Below are positions 24,610-37,053 of a stretch of 64,000 nucleotides of DNA, piece after piece; the stretch's first letter is position 1, and each line of letters starts with the position of its first letter. The position numbers and the translations under genes were made by a program. The notes beneath the pieces were generated by a model. The model was given only the letters and a program-made list of their open reading frames with translations. It had not been told where the DNA came from and did no database searches. This DNA is from Flaccisagitta enflata (Eukaryota; Chaetognatha; Sagittoidea; Aphragmophora): assembly GCA_965153355.1 (NCBI GenBank), contig OZ231126.1, positions 77,872,001 to 77,936,000 of the forward strand, in the 5' to 3' direction.

Positions 24610-25470
24610 TTTCCCTGATAGATAATTTGATTAAGTTTTGCTACAAGCAAAGAATGTCCCACTAACCGTAGAATCTAAGCCTCCTACTCAAAATGAATGA
24701 GTATTGCGTGTTTCACAGTGAAGGATTTTTCCCCATTGATGTTTTGCTCATTCTATTTCATATAGTTGTTGTTTCGAGACAAGTTGAGCTGAAATGCTGG
24801 GATTGGTCTAGAATTTGAAAGAATTAATTTTAGATTATAATGAAAGCAAAAAATGTTCTCATCTTTTTCAATTTTGAACCATTTTCAAACAATTTTGAAT
24901 TTTATAAAAATTTCCCAAATCATGAGGTTTTTGTGGTATTTTGGGGTCAAAGTTAATCATTACTGCATCAAATCAGTCAAATCTTTTAGAATTTTCAACA
25001 AAACATCAATTCCTTATGACAAACACTGTAGGACCACTCTTGTTGAGAAAAAAAAAAGCAATGCTGTTATCTAACCTTGTTTTTTTTTAAGAAAAAAGGT
25101 TATTTTTGACTAAAACTTGCCAATTTTTGTCATGAATTTTAGAGCAAATGTATTCACACTGGGACTTCATTTCTTTTTTTGTAACAAAACTTGATCAAAT
25201 TATCTACCACAGAAAAAAAGATTTAAGTGGTTATCTCAAGTATTTTATGCGCGATATAAGTTCTTTTTGCGACAGTACGATCTAGAAGCGGTGTAACTTT
25301 GAGTTTGTTGCAGACCTGCTCATTGGCTGCCTGTGTTAGAGTGCGGTTATTAGCCTCAAAATAGCTAAAGAATAATATGCAGTGGAATTAAAGGTGATCG
25401 GGGATGATGAAAGGTGAGTAGAGATGGGATGGTCGTGTTGATTGGTAGAGGTAGATGGAAACAGTCGCAG
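24610..25470. other. AT-rich region, no gene recognised
   Basis: Short open frames only; no repeat or RNA gene that I can name. Confidence 0.35.
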
Positions 25471-25476
25471 TGGTTC

Positions 25477-26440
25477 TTAATCGGGAAAAAAGTCAAAGTC
25501 AGTCTTCCACTTTTTGACATATTCGAGAGAAACAGGGTTTTCATTTTCTTATTGGAAAGTTGGGGATCTCCTAGGGCTGATTGGGGTCTCCGATGAAATT
25601 CATAGGGTAAGTAAATTTGATAATTCTCTTTCATTTGGCACCAAGCAGAATTCTCTTCGACAAATATTTTCCGCACTATGATTTTTTAAAGATTTATTTG
25701 CGAATAATTCAAATTGATTTTTTTCAATTTTTTATGATTTTATGTAGGATCAATAAAAAAGTGTATCTATATTTGTTTGAACATGCAAATACAAGAAAAC
25801 ATGTTTATGAGCATAGCTGCTCATCTGTGAAGGTGTTTTTTAGTATTCTAGCTCATCAAGCTCATTTAGCTCATTTAGCATTTAAATCGATAAATAAAAA
25901 AATGATTTTAATCATTTCTGGGCATGCAAATACAAGAAAGCATGTCCTCAAGCATAGCTTGTCATCTGTGTAAGTGATTTGGAGTATTCTAGCTCATTTA
26001 ACTCATTCAGCTCACGCTTATTTTTCTTTTATATTCAGTTTTGATAAAGTATTTCATAAAAGTACATATCTAGTGTTGATTTTTTCCCTGTGCCGACATC
26101 TGCCTTTAGTGGAAAAAAATCCCTTTGACCTTGAAACAGTTTTGACTAAAGTTAATCTCACATTGTTGGGAAAAAAGTTGAAGTCAGTCTTCGGCTTTTT
26201 GACATTCAAGATAAACAAAGTTTTCATTTTCTTATGAGAGAGTTGGGGCTCTCTTAGGGGCGAATGAGCCCTCCAATGAAATTAATAGGGTAAGTAAATT
26301 CAATAATTCCCTTTCATTTGGCGCCAAGCAGAATGCCCTATGACAAATATTTTTCGCGTTATGATTTTTAAAAGATTTATTTACGAAAATCGTGAATTGA
26401 ATTTTTTTCGATTTTTTATGATTTTAAGTAGGATCAAACA
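25477..26440. repeat. Dispersed repeat R1, tandem copies 2 and 3
   Basis: Two successive copies: gggaaaaaagtcaaagtcag at 25480 and gggaaaaaagttgaagtcag at 26168, each followed by ttttcattttcttat, a Gly/Leu-coding G-rich patch, aaatttgataattctctttc-like text, and ttatttgcgaataattc / tttttatgattttaagtagg atc. The copies are ~75-85% similar by eye. Confidence 0.85.
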
Positions 26441-26461
26441 AGTCATCCAAGGATTGCACAT

Positions 26462-27020
26462 GGTCAGCGGTACCCCATGCCCTGCTTGGAGTGATCACCT
26501 GAAGAGATGGAGTGAGAGCAGGGCAGCAGCCCCAAAGGACCGATGTCCTGTAGGACACAGGGGTGAATTTCCTTACGTCCTGAAAAGGCATATTTCAGGC
26601 CTTAAAGGCAATTTTCCATGATATTCAATGGGAGCTATGTATTTTTTATAATTTATTGTTAATTTTCCATGTTATTCAATGGGAATTTCATTTTTTTGTC
26701 AATTTTCCATGTTATTCAATTGCTATTTTGCTTTTTTTTTTTTTTTTTGTTAATTTTCCATGCTATTCGATGGAAAATGTGCATTTTTCTATTGTTTGTA
26801 AATTTTCCATGTTATTCAATGGGAAGTTTGCAAGTTGTCATTTTCCCATGTTATTCAATGGGAAGTTTGCATTTTGTCATTTTCCCATGTTATTCAATGG
26901 AAATTTGAGTATTGAGAAGGTTAGGGGAGGGACGTACGGACGGACGGACGTACGTACGGACGGACTAAGGAAATTCACCCCTGTGTCCTACAGGACATCG
27001 GCCCTTTGGGGCCGCTGCCC
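26462..27020. mobile_element. Family A element, copy A4
   Basis: Left outer end ggtcagcggtaccccatgcc, inner ends gggcagcagccccaaagg and ccctttggggccgctgccc in perfect inverse layout together with tgtcctgtaggacacaggg. The core is a different repeat (attttccatgttattcaatg, 26615-26905), not the 20-bp core of other copies, followed by a ggacggacgtacg stretch. It sits inside R1 repeat sequence. Confidence 0.9.
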
Positions 27021-27027
27021 AAAAAGG

Positions 27028-27440
27028 AGTGTATTTATGTTTGTTTGAGCATGCAAATACAAGAAAACATGTTTATGAGCATAGCTGCTCATCTGTGAGG
27101 GTGTTTTGGAGGATTCTAGCTCATTTGGCTCATATAGCTCAGTTTCTTTTTCCTATTTTAAATCTGATAAATGAATAAATATTTTGATACATGTTTAAGA
27201 AAGCAGATACAAAAAAGGTTATCAGTGAGCATAACTGCTCATTTAGCTCATTTAGCTCAGTCTTTGTTTTCTTCTGATTCTTAATGGGATAAATAAATGT
27301 TTTGATGGGAGCACGTAAATACAAGAAAGCATGTCAGTGAGCATAGCTGATTGTCTGGTTGAGTGATTTTGAGCATTTTAGCTCATCTAGCTCATTTGGC
27401 TCAGTCCTATTTTTCTCTGATTTTCAGTGCAATCAATACA
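27028..27440. repeat. Dispersed repeat R1, further copies
   Basis: Three successive partial copies with gcaaatacaagaaaacatg, gagcatagctgctcat and tagctcatttagctca motifs. Confidence 0.8.
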
Positions 27441-27623
27441 TACAATTGCTCTTGATTTGATCTGATAGAAAAAAATATTTGCAGTGACAAGAGACAAAAG
27501 CTTGGTGAAAAGTGACCAATGCTTATGACTTTTTTCCTCACGGCGACAGCCGCCATTACTGGTAAAACCTATTCAAAGGTTATTGTCAATGTATAGAAAG
27601 CTCAAGTCTCAAAAGCTTTAAAC

Positions 27624-27974
27624 GGTCAGTGGTACCCGTGCCCTGCCCAATTAAGTTCTGTTTGAAGTCAAGAGAGGGAGCAGAGCAGTAGCTTCAAAGA
27701 GGCCTATGACCTATGCTTTCAAATATGGGGAAATTTCTTTTTCTCCTTCTCTTACTTCTCCTTTCTAGCTGTTGAGATTTGGATATTTGAGCCTCGGCGC
27801 AGGATTTTGTGCCTTGGGCTGGGATTTATGCTTCAAGGCTGCACTTAAGGCCCTGAGGATTGGATTTGGGCCTCGATGCTGGGGTTCTGGCCTTGGGGCT
27901 GTGATATGGGCCTCAAGGCTAAAATTTTTTATATTGGAGAATGAAAATCATTGGTCCTTTTGGAGCCGCTGCCC
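27624..27974. mobile_element. Family A element, copy A5
   Basis: Outer left end ggtcagtggtacccgtgccc, degenerate inner left end gcagtagcttcaaagaggcc, a core of ~20-bp units in inverted sense (gggatttgggcctcgatgct), and right end tccttttggagccgctgccc. Confidence 0.8.
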
Positions 27975-28302
27975 AAAAAGCAAAGAGCATGAACAGCATT
28001 CCGTTGAACCTGAAATAATGGACGTCAAGGTAGGGAAGTCAAAACGGTTTGGTCCCTTAGAAACCGAGCAAAAAAAGCTGTGTCGGAATTTTGAACCAAG
28101 GTTCAATATGAGCCCAAGCGATAACAAAAGCAAAATGTTGTTGTGGTGATTTGGAATCTTGTCAATTATAGCTAATTTTATGCTTAGATTAATTTTTTTT
28201 TCTTTGAGAATAGATTAAAAAATGTCAGTCTTAAAGAAGCTTAAAAGATAGGGTTATCATGACCAATCTAGGCCGCGTTGAGTAAAGGCGAGTTACCCAC
28301 TA

Positions 28303-28899
28303 CTACTTAGGCCATAAAAAACGCAATCTACATGCACAAGGATAAGGGTACAATACTAGTCGAGGAGTGCTGCTCTATTGAGTATTTTGGAAGCGTTTTT
28401 GTGTGAGGAGTTCAAAATACTTGGTCCCAAAAGGCTAGGATGAGCCATTTTAGAGATATTAACCAATCTTTGAAAAAGTTCCATTCTGAAACTTACACAA
28501 AACTTGCCCATTTTTAGTTAAGATACCTTCAATTTGGTTTCTGCAAAACGAATTCTGTCACCACTGCCATTTTTTCTCTGCATTATTGCCCCAAGTAATA
28601 ATAAAAGGTAAATCAGTAGAAGACTTGAGGTCCTGGTGTCATCATCTACCTCTAGGATGAAGGAGAAACCTTACAAGTTGTCGATTAAAACACTTCAATT
28701 TGAGATCCATCCTTGAGTGAACATGTGGGCAAAACCTTTTTAATCCTCGCTCAAATACTGCGGAGGCACCTTCTTAAATTCAGGGGGTCATAATGGATAT
28801 TGTCCTTAACATACATGCACTCCTCCAAAGATTTGAAGTGCTAGATCATCATAAGTCCAAGTCTTTTTTGGTAAATTGCGTTTTTTATGGCCTAAGTAG
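28303..28899. mobile_element. TA-flanked element M2 (597 bp)
   Basis: Terminal inverted repeats ctacttaggccataaaaaac gcaat, exactly inverted at the right end, with TA on both outer sides. Beyond 25 bp the arms are not obviously complementary. No coding frame. Confidence 0.85.
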
Positions 28900-29480
28900 T
28901 ATATCTCAAAAGCGTGGTGATTTCAAATCTGTTTTCGTTTTTATTCTACGACGACGCCCTTTGACGCCATAAAAAAAGGTACAGCACATGTTTTACTATA
29001 AGAATTAAAAGAAGATCTTGTTTTGCTTTCCCAAATCCGATACTTTTTGAGTGAACAATATTAAGAAATTGACGGAAGCGTTTGCAAGCATACTATCAAA
29101 GAGATATTCTTTTTAGTGTGCGAATTTCTTGAAATCCTATCATGTGATACATCAAATGAAAGCTAAAACAATTCTTTTTTTGATTATGATGCCGATTTAA
29201 AGTTAGGAAAAGAACCAAATATTTGGTTTACCTCCCTAGTCAAGGGACAAATTCCATTTATGTTCGGATTTCTGTTAATGCTTATACATGAAGTAAAAAG
29301 AAATAACACAAAGGGTACAACTTTTCATATCCGCTATAGTTGGATTTCATTTACTCTTTGGTCCGTTATAGCGGGGTAAAACTGTAGATATATTATGCCT
29401 GATGTGATGAATTTTGATCAGCAGGTATGAGGAAACCGTGGTTTGTTCTTTCTTCCACAAAAACTGAGCTCGTGACAAAA
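28900..29480. other. Unassigned; possible element end at 29330-29391
   Basis: No gene. The segment ccgttatagcggggtaaaac tgtag resembles the terminus of a TA-inserting element (reverse complement cagttttaccccgctataac), but I found no clear partner end. Confidence 0.4.
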
Positions 29481-29485
29481 CGCGG

Positions 29486-29694
<209 letters not shown>

Positions 29695-29939
29695 AATGGC
29701 TACAAAGAGACAAAGATACAATGCATGAGGGATGGAAAGGGTGAAACAAGGCCGTAGACATGGCAGCATTAGTCGCGGACGGGCCGACGGACCGAAGGAC
29801 CGACGGACCGAAAAGTGGCTAAAAAGAAAGAAGCCAAAGATGGAGGAAAAGAGAGAAATGGGTTGAAGCAAAGAATTTAGTGGCTGAGGAATTGACCGGC
29901 AAAAAGACGGCCTGATAACTAAAGTTCCCGGGAGTGGAA

Positions 29940-30665
29940 AAACCAAATTTCCGGCAGAGGAGCGAAAGAATGAGAACAGCAGCAGGAGCACATAGTGGAG
30001 AAAGAGCAGTAGCAGGAGCAAAAGAGGGAAGAAAGAGTGATAGGAGCAGTAGAAGCAAATAAACAAAAAAAACAAAAAAAAAAAAAAAAAAGCAAAAACA
30101 AAAACAAAACAAAAAAACAACAAAAAACAGGCAGATTAAAAGGAGCAGTAGGAGCAAAGAAGGAAGGAAGAGTGATAAGAGCAGTAGAAAGGAGCAGGGA
30201 CAAAGGAGGAAGAAACACTCAAGAGTGATAGAAAAATGAACAGGCAGAGTAAGAGGAGCAGCAGCAGCGGATGCCTGGAGGAAGAGTGAAAAGAGCAGTA
30301 GGATCCAAAAGGGGGGAGCAGCAAAAAAAAGAAAAAAAAAAAAGCAGTAAAAGGAGGAAGAAGAATACAAGAGGAGTAGTAGTAGGTGCAAAAGGATGGG
30401 CAAGACTAACAGGAGCTGCACAGGGTGCGTAGTAATAGAGTGGGAAAAAAGTAAGTGGAGCATTGGGAGTAAAGGAGGAAGAAATAAGAAGAACAGCAGG
30501 GGGGCAAAGCAGAGTAAGAGGTGTTATCGGGGCAAAGAGAGGAGGGTGAGAGGTCGAGAGGGTGGGAGGAAGGAGGATTTACAAACGCAGGAAGAGGAAG
30601 AAAAAAAAGAAGAAAAAGAAGAAGAAGAAGAAGAAGAAGAAGAAGAAGAAGAAGAAGAAGAAAAA
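29940..30665. repeat. Purine-rich AGGAGCA/GAA low-complexity region
   Basis: Recurring aggagcagtagaagcaaa-like units, then a (GAA)n tract at 30600-30665. Long open frames on both strands reflect composition. Confidence 0.85.
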
Positions 30666-30678
30666 GAAAAAGACAAAG

Positions 30679-30679
<1 letters not shown>

Positions 30680-30761
<82 letters not shown>

Positions 30762-30775
30762 CACACACACACATG
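30680..30775. repeat. (AC)n microsatellite
   Basis: About 40 AC repeats immediately following the (GAA)n tract. Confidence 0.95.
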
Positions 30776-30839
30776 CGCATGTACACTAGAAAACCACGCC
30801 TTTTTGCGGACCATCGGCTTTTTGACCTTCATTTCCTTT

Positions 30840-30938
30840 TTGGGCAGCGGCCCCAAAGGGCCGATGTCCTGTAGGACACAGGGGTGAATTTCCATACGTC
30901 CGTTCGTCCGTCCGTGTATACGGCCTTGTTTCACCCTT
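30840..30938. mobile_element. Chimeric half element: Family A inner end joined to Family B tail
   Basis: ttttgggcagcggccccaaa and tgtcctgtaggacacaggg (Family A inner end) continue through cgtccgttcgtccgtccg into gtgtatacggccttgtttc (Family B end), without core or partner end. Confidence 0.75.
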
Positions 30939-30984
30939 TCCATCCCTCTTGCATTGTATCTTTGTCTCTTTGTAGCCGTTATGC

Positions 30985-31140
<156 letters not shown>

Positions 31141-31177
31141 TTCATCATGTGTGTGTCTCTGTGTCTCTCTCTCTCTC

Positions 31178-31651
31178 TCGTTGGCTCTGAATTGCAACTG
31201 TAATAACTAGGGAAACAGAACCGGGTGGAAGCGGTAGTTTGAGCATGGAAGCGGAAGCGGAAGCGGAAGCGCAATTTCAAAATCAAATGGAAGTAGAAGC
31301 GGAAGCGCAAGCGAAATTTTTTTTTGATGCTTAATGGAAGCGGAAACGGAAGCGAAAGGACATATTCAAAGGCTCCTGCTTCCGCTTCTGCTTCCACTTC
31401 AGATCCTGACATTATTTTGACAATAACCATGTCAGTTTTAGCAGCACTCATTTTAGTATAATACATTTATTTTTTATTGTTTCTTCACTTTACTTTTTTA
31501 TCATCTGTTTGTCTCTCTATTTATCTATCCTTTTATCCCTCTATCTCTTATCTAAATTCTTTTTCTGTCTGTCTGTCTGTCTCTCTTTTTCTCCCTTTGT
31601 TTAAATATCTGTCTGTCTGTCTGTCTCCCTCTCTCTCTCTGTCTTCCCCTC

Positions 31652-31738
<87 letters not shown>

Positions 31739-32201
31739 GCTCTGAATTGCAACTGTAATAACTAGGGAAACAGAACCGGGTGGAAGCGGTAGTTTGAGCA
31801 TGAAAGCGGAAGCGGAAGCGGAAGCGCAATTTCAAAATCAAATGGAAGTGGAAGCGGAAGCGCAAGCGAAATTTTTTTTTGATGCTTAATGGAAGCGGAA
31901 ACGGAAGCGAAAGGACATATTCAAAGGCTCCTGCTTCCGCTTCTGCTTCCACTTCAGATCCTGACATTATTTTGACAATAACCATGTCAGTTTTAGCAGC
32001 ACTCATTTTAGTATAATACATTTATTTTTTATTGTTTCTTCACTTTACTTTTCTATCATCTGTTTGTCTCTCTATTTATCTATCCTTTTATCCCTCTATC
32101 TCTTATCTAAATTCTTTTTCTGTTTGTCTGTCTGTCTCTCTTTTTCTCCCTTTGCTTAAATATCTGTCTGTCTGTCTGTCTCCCTCTCTCTCTCTCTTCC
32201 C

Positions 32202-32260
<59 letters not shown>
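31178..32260. repeat. 555-bp tandem duplication
   Basis: The segment starting ggctctgaattgcaactg (31182) recurs at 31737 with very few differences, including a ggaagc element, cttctgcttccacttcag, and the following tctgtctgtctg/CT tract. Copy 1 is preceded by GT/CT repeats and copy 2 by a CT tract. Confidence 0.95.
31645..31735. repeat. (CT)n microsatellite
   Basis: Separates the two halves of the 555-bp duplication; a matching tract at 32195-32255 ends copy 2. Confidence 0.9.
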
Positions 32261-32262
<2 letters not shown>

Positions 32263-32754
32263 TTTTTTTTCTCCCTCTCCTTCTCTCTGTCTCCCTTTCT
32301 CTCTCTTTCTCTGTCCCCCTTTCTCTCTCTGTAACCCCTTCTCTTTCTTATGAATACACCAATGAACACCTGCGTACATCACATGATTTGTTTTGCCTAT
32401 GATTGATTGTGAGTGAACAACGAACTTCCTGAAAACATTGATCTCTTTCAGGAACAGTTGGTTGGTCAGTTCGACAAGAGCAAGACAAATACATCTCAAA
32501 ACCTGATTTCATGCATTTTCAAAATACAAAATGAATTAAGTGATCCAGTAATGTCACGAATAAATACATAGATTTAAAAAAAATGATTTAGAAAATTAGT
32601 TAAAAGGTATAGATTAAAAGATTTTTTCATAAATAAAGAAAAAAATTTTTTAAACTTATTGCAATAACTAATGATAGCCACAAAATTTTATGAATATTTA
32701 TGTTATTTATATATTTTATTATTTGTCATACTTCTTTATTTTATCTTCTCTCTA

Positions 32755-33077
32755 TATACCCTGCTTTGTCCGTCCGTCTGTCTGTCTGTCCGTCCATCCA
32801 TCCATCTGTCTGTCTGTCTTTCTGTCCGTTTGTCCGTCCATCCGTCCGTCCATCCGTCTGTTTGTCTGTTCGTCCGTTCGTCCTTTCATCCATCTGTCTG
32901 TCCGTCCGTCCATCTGTCCGTCTATCACACTTTTTTTTTATCAATTCTATTCCCTTATGTCATCTTAAGTCATTTTAGAGTATATCAAGTCATTCTAAAT
33001 CATTCTAAATCATTCTAAGTCATGCTAAGTCATTCTGTAAGTCTCGCACGCGACTTATAGGTGTTGGCCTTGTTTTT
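32755..33077 (+). mobile_element. Family B class II element, head degenerate
   Basis: ctgctttgtccgtccgtctg, a long mixed ccgt/ctgt array (32767-32925), tcattctaaatcattc repeats and end cgcacgcgacttataggtgt tggccttgttttt. The palindromic head is lost. Confidence 0.8.
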
Positions 33078-33134
33078 CATGAACAAACTTTTTGTATAAT
33101 TTGAATATATATTGTAGTGAAATACTTAACAATG

Positions 33135-33335
33135 TAGAAGCGGAAGCAGAAGCAGAAGCGGAAGCAGCAGCGGAAGCTGTGCCTTCTGAAATGGTTGAAG
33201 CGGAAGCAGAAGCGGAGGCTATGCTTTTTAAGATGGTGGAAGCGGAAGCGGAAGCTGTCAATTCTTTAATAAAGCAATTGGAAGCGGAAGCGGAAGCGGT
33301 CCAAAAATCTACCGCTTCCGTATCTCTAGTAATTG
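33135..33335. mobile_element. ggaagc foldback element
   Basis: Runs of gaagcggaagcagaagc separated by ctatgcttttt-type spacers, ending accgcttccgtatctctag, the inverted end seen at 9990-10008. Confidence 0.75.
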
Positions 33336-33475
33336 ATCAATCACTTATATAGATTAGGTTTTTAGTCGTGAACACAAAACTCGTAAGCCTTTTTCAAGTC
33401 GGTCCGTCTTTTGGTCCATTGCATTGGTTAGACCGTCTGGTGGTAACAGAATTGGTTTTTAAGGAAGTAACCAGG

Positions 33476-33772
33476 GATGTATATAATTGAGTCGCTTTTG
33501 ATTCCCCCCCCCCCTTTGATTTTCTTCCTCGAGTCGCGTTGTGTCGCGTCGCGTTTTAAGATCTATGATTTTCTTCCCCAAAAGGCAGTAAAATAGTGTA
33601 GTTAAGGTTTAAATAGTGTTCAATTCTGTTTTACTAATCAGTATTTATGATTTGGTACTGCCAGAATTTATATTTTCCCCCAATTTTCTTTTTTTCTCTT
33701 TTTTTCCAAACCCTTTGATTCCTTCCCCCAACAGGGGGGGGAACTTAATTACAATCATATACAGGCCGGGAA
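33476..33772. mobile_element. C-run terminal-inverted-repeat element, copy 2
   Basis: Aligns over its length with 12803-13132: tgtatataattgagtcgc, C run, gattttcttcc, gtcgcgtcgcg, gtagttaaggtttaaatagt g, atgatttggtactg, G run, cttaattacaatcatataca. The ends are more diverged than in copy 1. Confidence 0.85.
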
Positions 33773-33779
33773 GTAGCTT

Positions 33780-34110
33780 TTGCCGAATTATCCACTATTA
33801 CTAGAGTAGAGGCACATCTTACGGACCAGTGGACACGGATTCTTCTATGGAGCAATCTACAGAGAGATCTGGGTTCTTGAATGCGTTAGCATAAGACGGC
33901 ATTCCTCAGAAGGCAACATTTGTGTTTCAGCAGGAGCCAAAGTAAAAAATTGAAATCATTGAAACTGAATGACTAAACTAAAATAATTATTTAGATATAT
34001 CATGATTGATATTTTTTTGCATAACTTGCATTCAAACATGAAAAAGAACCAAATGAAGCTAAAATAAATGAAGAAAATATAATGCAAATTACTGAAAATT
34101 TTATTTTTGG
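33780..34110. other. No gene recognised
   Basis: Unique-looking AT-rich sequence without a recognisable feature. Confidence 0.35.
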
Positions 34111-34127
34111 TAACTGACAGGGAGCTC

Positions 34128-34262
34128 GTTGAAATTCTAAGATTGCGGAAAGAAAGGGAAAACAAAAAACATAGTTCTCTTCAAAAATCGATTTAAAAGA
34201 GATCTATGTTTTTGGAAATGCAAAATTTCCCAGCATTTGAGAGTCTTAGAATTTCAACGGCA
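34128..34262. mobile_element. Foldback element related to 14345-14500
   Basis: Ends cgttgaaattctaaga and tcttagaatttcaacg are exact inverses; the interior has atgtttttggaaatgcaaa, shared with 14446-14460. Confidence 0.75.
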
Positions 34263-34269
34263 GACAAAT

Positions 34270-34670
34270 AAAAAATGTAAGCAAAATTTCATTAAAAACC
34301 TTGATTTTATTGATTTTCTCATGTGATTTGCATAGTCAAAATTACTTTCGAGGTCAAAATATAATAGAAATGTATACACCAAGTGTCTTTAGATACAATT
34401 TATCTTTTAAAATCACTCTGGTACAATTTTTGTCCAGAAAATCATGCAAAAAGTACGGTGAAACACTTAGTTTTCCTTCAAAAATTTGCCGTCATAAAAG
34501 CATTTGATCAGGTGCATGACATCGCCGTTACCAATCAGTGCCGAAAACGCACCGACCAATATGTCGACAAACTGCCCAATAGACAGACTCTCTGATAGAG
34601 ATGTATCTGCAGACGCATGTGACAAAGACACATCTAAAAATCAAGTGAAAGTTAAAACTAAGGATACAAA
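34270..34670. other. No gene recognised
   Basis: Short overlapping plus-strand open frames without a domain. tgacatcgccgttaccaatc-type sequence is not coding by any pattern I know. Confidence 0.35.
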
Positions 34671-34675
34671 CACGC

Positions 34676-34881
34676 TTTTTAGTCGCGTGCACGCAACTCT
34701 ACACCCCGCTTTGTCCGTCGGTCGGTCGGTTGGTCGGTCACACTTTATTTTTTGCATCCATTTTATTTCTTTAAGACATTTTAAGTTATTCTAGGGTATA
34801 CTAAGTAATTTTAAGTTATTCTAAATCATTCTAAGTCAATCTGTAAGTCTCGTACGCGACTTATAGGTGTTGGCCTTGTTT
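34676..34881 (+). mobile_element. Family B class II element
   Basis: Head tttttagtcgcgtgcacgca, then ctctacaccccgctttgtcc, gtcggtcggtcggttggtcg, tcacactttattttttgc, ttctaagtcattctaa repeats and end gtacgcgacttataggtgt tggccttgttt. It combines a class I-like head with a class II tail. Confidence 0.85.
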
Positions 34882-35004
34882 TGCCCTCATTCTATTATCT
34901 CGATTGCTATGCAACTGCTGGGCTTTTGTAGACGACCGCAGTTTCCTTGTTGGTAGAAATGCGGGAATAACTTCTTGGAAAATGAAAACCAGAGAGAGAC
35001 AGAA

Positions 35005-35067
35005 AGAAAGAATGAAAGAAAGAAAGAATGAAAGAATGAAAGAATGAAAGAAAGAAAGAAAGAATGA

Positions 35068-35147
<80 letters not shown>

Positions 35148-35148
35148 A

Positions 35149-35235
<87 letters not shown>
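35005..35235. repeat. (GAAA)n then (GA)n microsatellite
   Basis: gaaa/gaat tetranucleotides to 35150, then GA dinucleotides to 35235. Confidence 0.95.
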
Positions 35236-35240
<5 letters not shown>

Positions 35241-35720
35241 GCAAGATAAACACACGCGGGGCGTAACTGCGATAAGAGTGAGGGTGGTACTTTATGAGAA
35301 TTGCCGACTGTCTCTCTCTTTAATGTCGGTGCGCCTCAGACCACAGTCTCTCCGGTCACCACGCCCACTACCACTACAGCGACCAAGACCACGCCAGCGC
35401 TATTGTAACTACTCATGCATACAATTGCATGGCCAGTTATTAGCCACCAAAGCTATACCTGAGCTATGGCAGCTACCATAACCACCAAGGTAGTTTCTTA
35501 GCTACCACCGTCTATCGGAAGTTTTTGGACACTAGAGAGAGCAATCTGCTTTTGCGCCTAAAACAAAACATTGTTTTTCGTTTTGCGTTTGAAACAAAAC
35601 ATTGACTTCCAGCTTCAATTTCATTTTGGACCTCAATTAAATCCAATTGACACCTCGATTTTTGCTAAAAGCGGAAGACAAAAAAGAAGAGAAAAAAAAA
35701 CCTGGATAGAACAAACAAAG

Positions 35721-36372
<652 letters not shown>

Positions 36373-36427
36373 CGAGCAGAGTATCACATGCGGTCAATAG
36401 TTGCAAGAGAAAATTTATGAATAAATG

Positions 36428-36429
36428 AT

Positions 36430-36489
<60 letters not shown>

Positions 36490-36547
36490 CCAATCAACCA
36501 ATCAATCAACCAATCAATAAATAGATCATAAATCAATCAATCAATCC
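36428..36547. repeat. (CAAT)n tetranucleotide repeat
   Basis: About 29 copies with caac and aaat variants. Confidence 0.95.
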
Positions 36548-37053
36548 AAGCACTTGACTATCATCAATTGATACCACCAACCAACAGATGGTCCGGCCAA
36601 TAATCAGAGATCGTGAAAGAAATCAGTTTTTTGATTGCGTCGACGCATCCTTATGCGAGGTTTTGTCCGTCCGTCCGGTTGACTGTCTAATGGTTCGCAA
36701 GTATGACCATAATACATAAGTGCAAGATTAGAGAATTCTGCATTTTTTTTTTCAAATGTAGAAGTGGATCGTCTTATGGAATTCTCTCTGCTCAATTTGA
36801 CAATAAAATATTGTCTTAGACCAGTTGTTGATGTGACAGCAGGACGTGAACGCATTAACGCAATTTTGTCCTTGTTATTTATTTTTACTTTCATTCATCG
36901 GTCGTTAGCATCGGAATAGACAGCTAAAAACAGTGAGCTCGATGCCAAATTAAGCGAGGCTGGTTAATGTCTCTTTCTTTGATTCTTATTCGCGCACACG
37001 CAACTCTACAGCTTGCTCGGTCGATCGGTCCATCCGGCTGTTGGTAACTTTTT

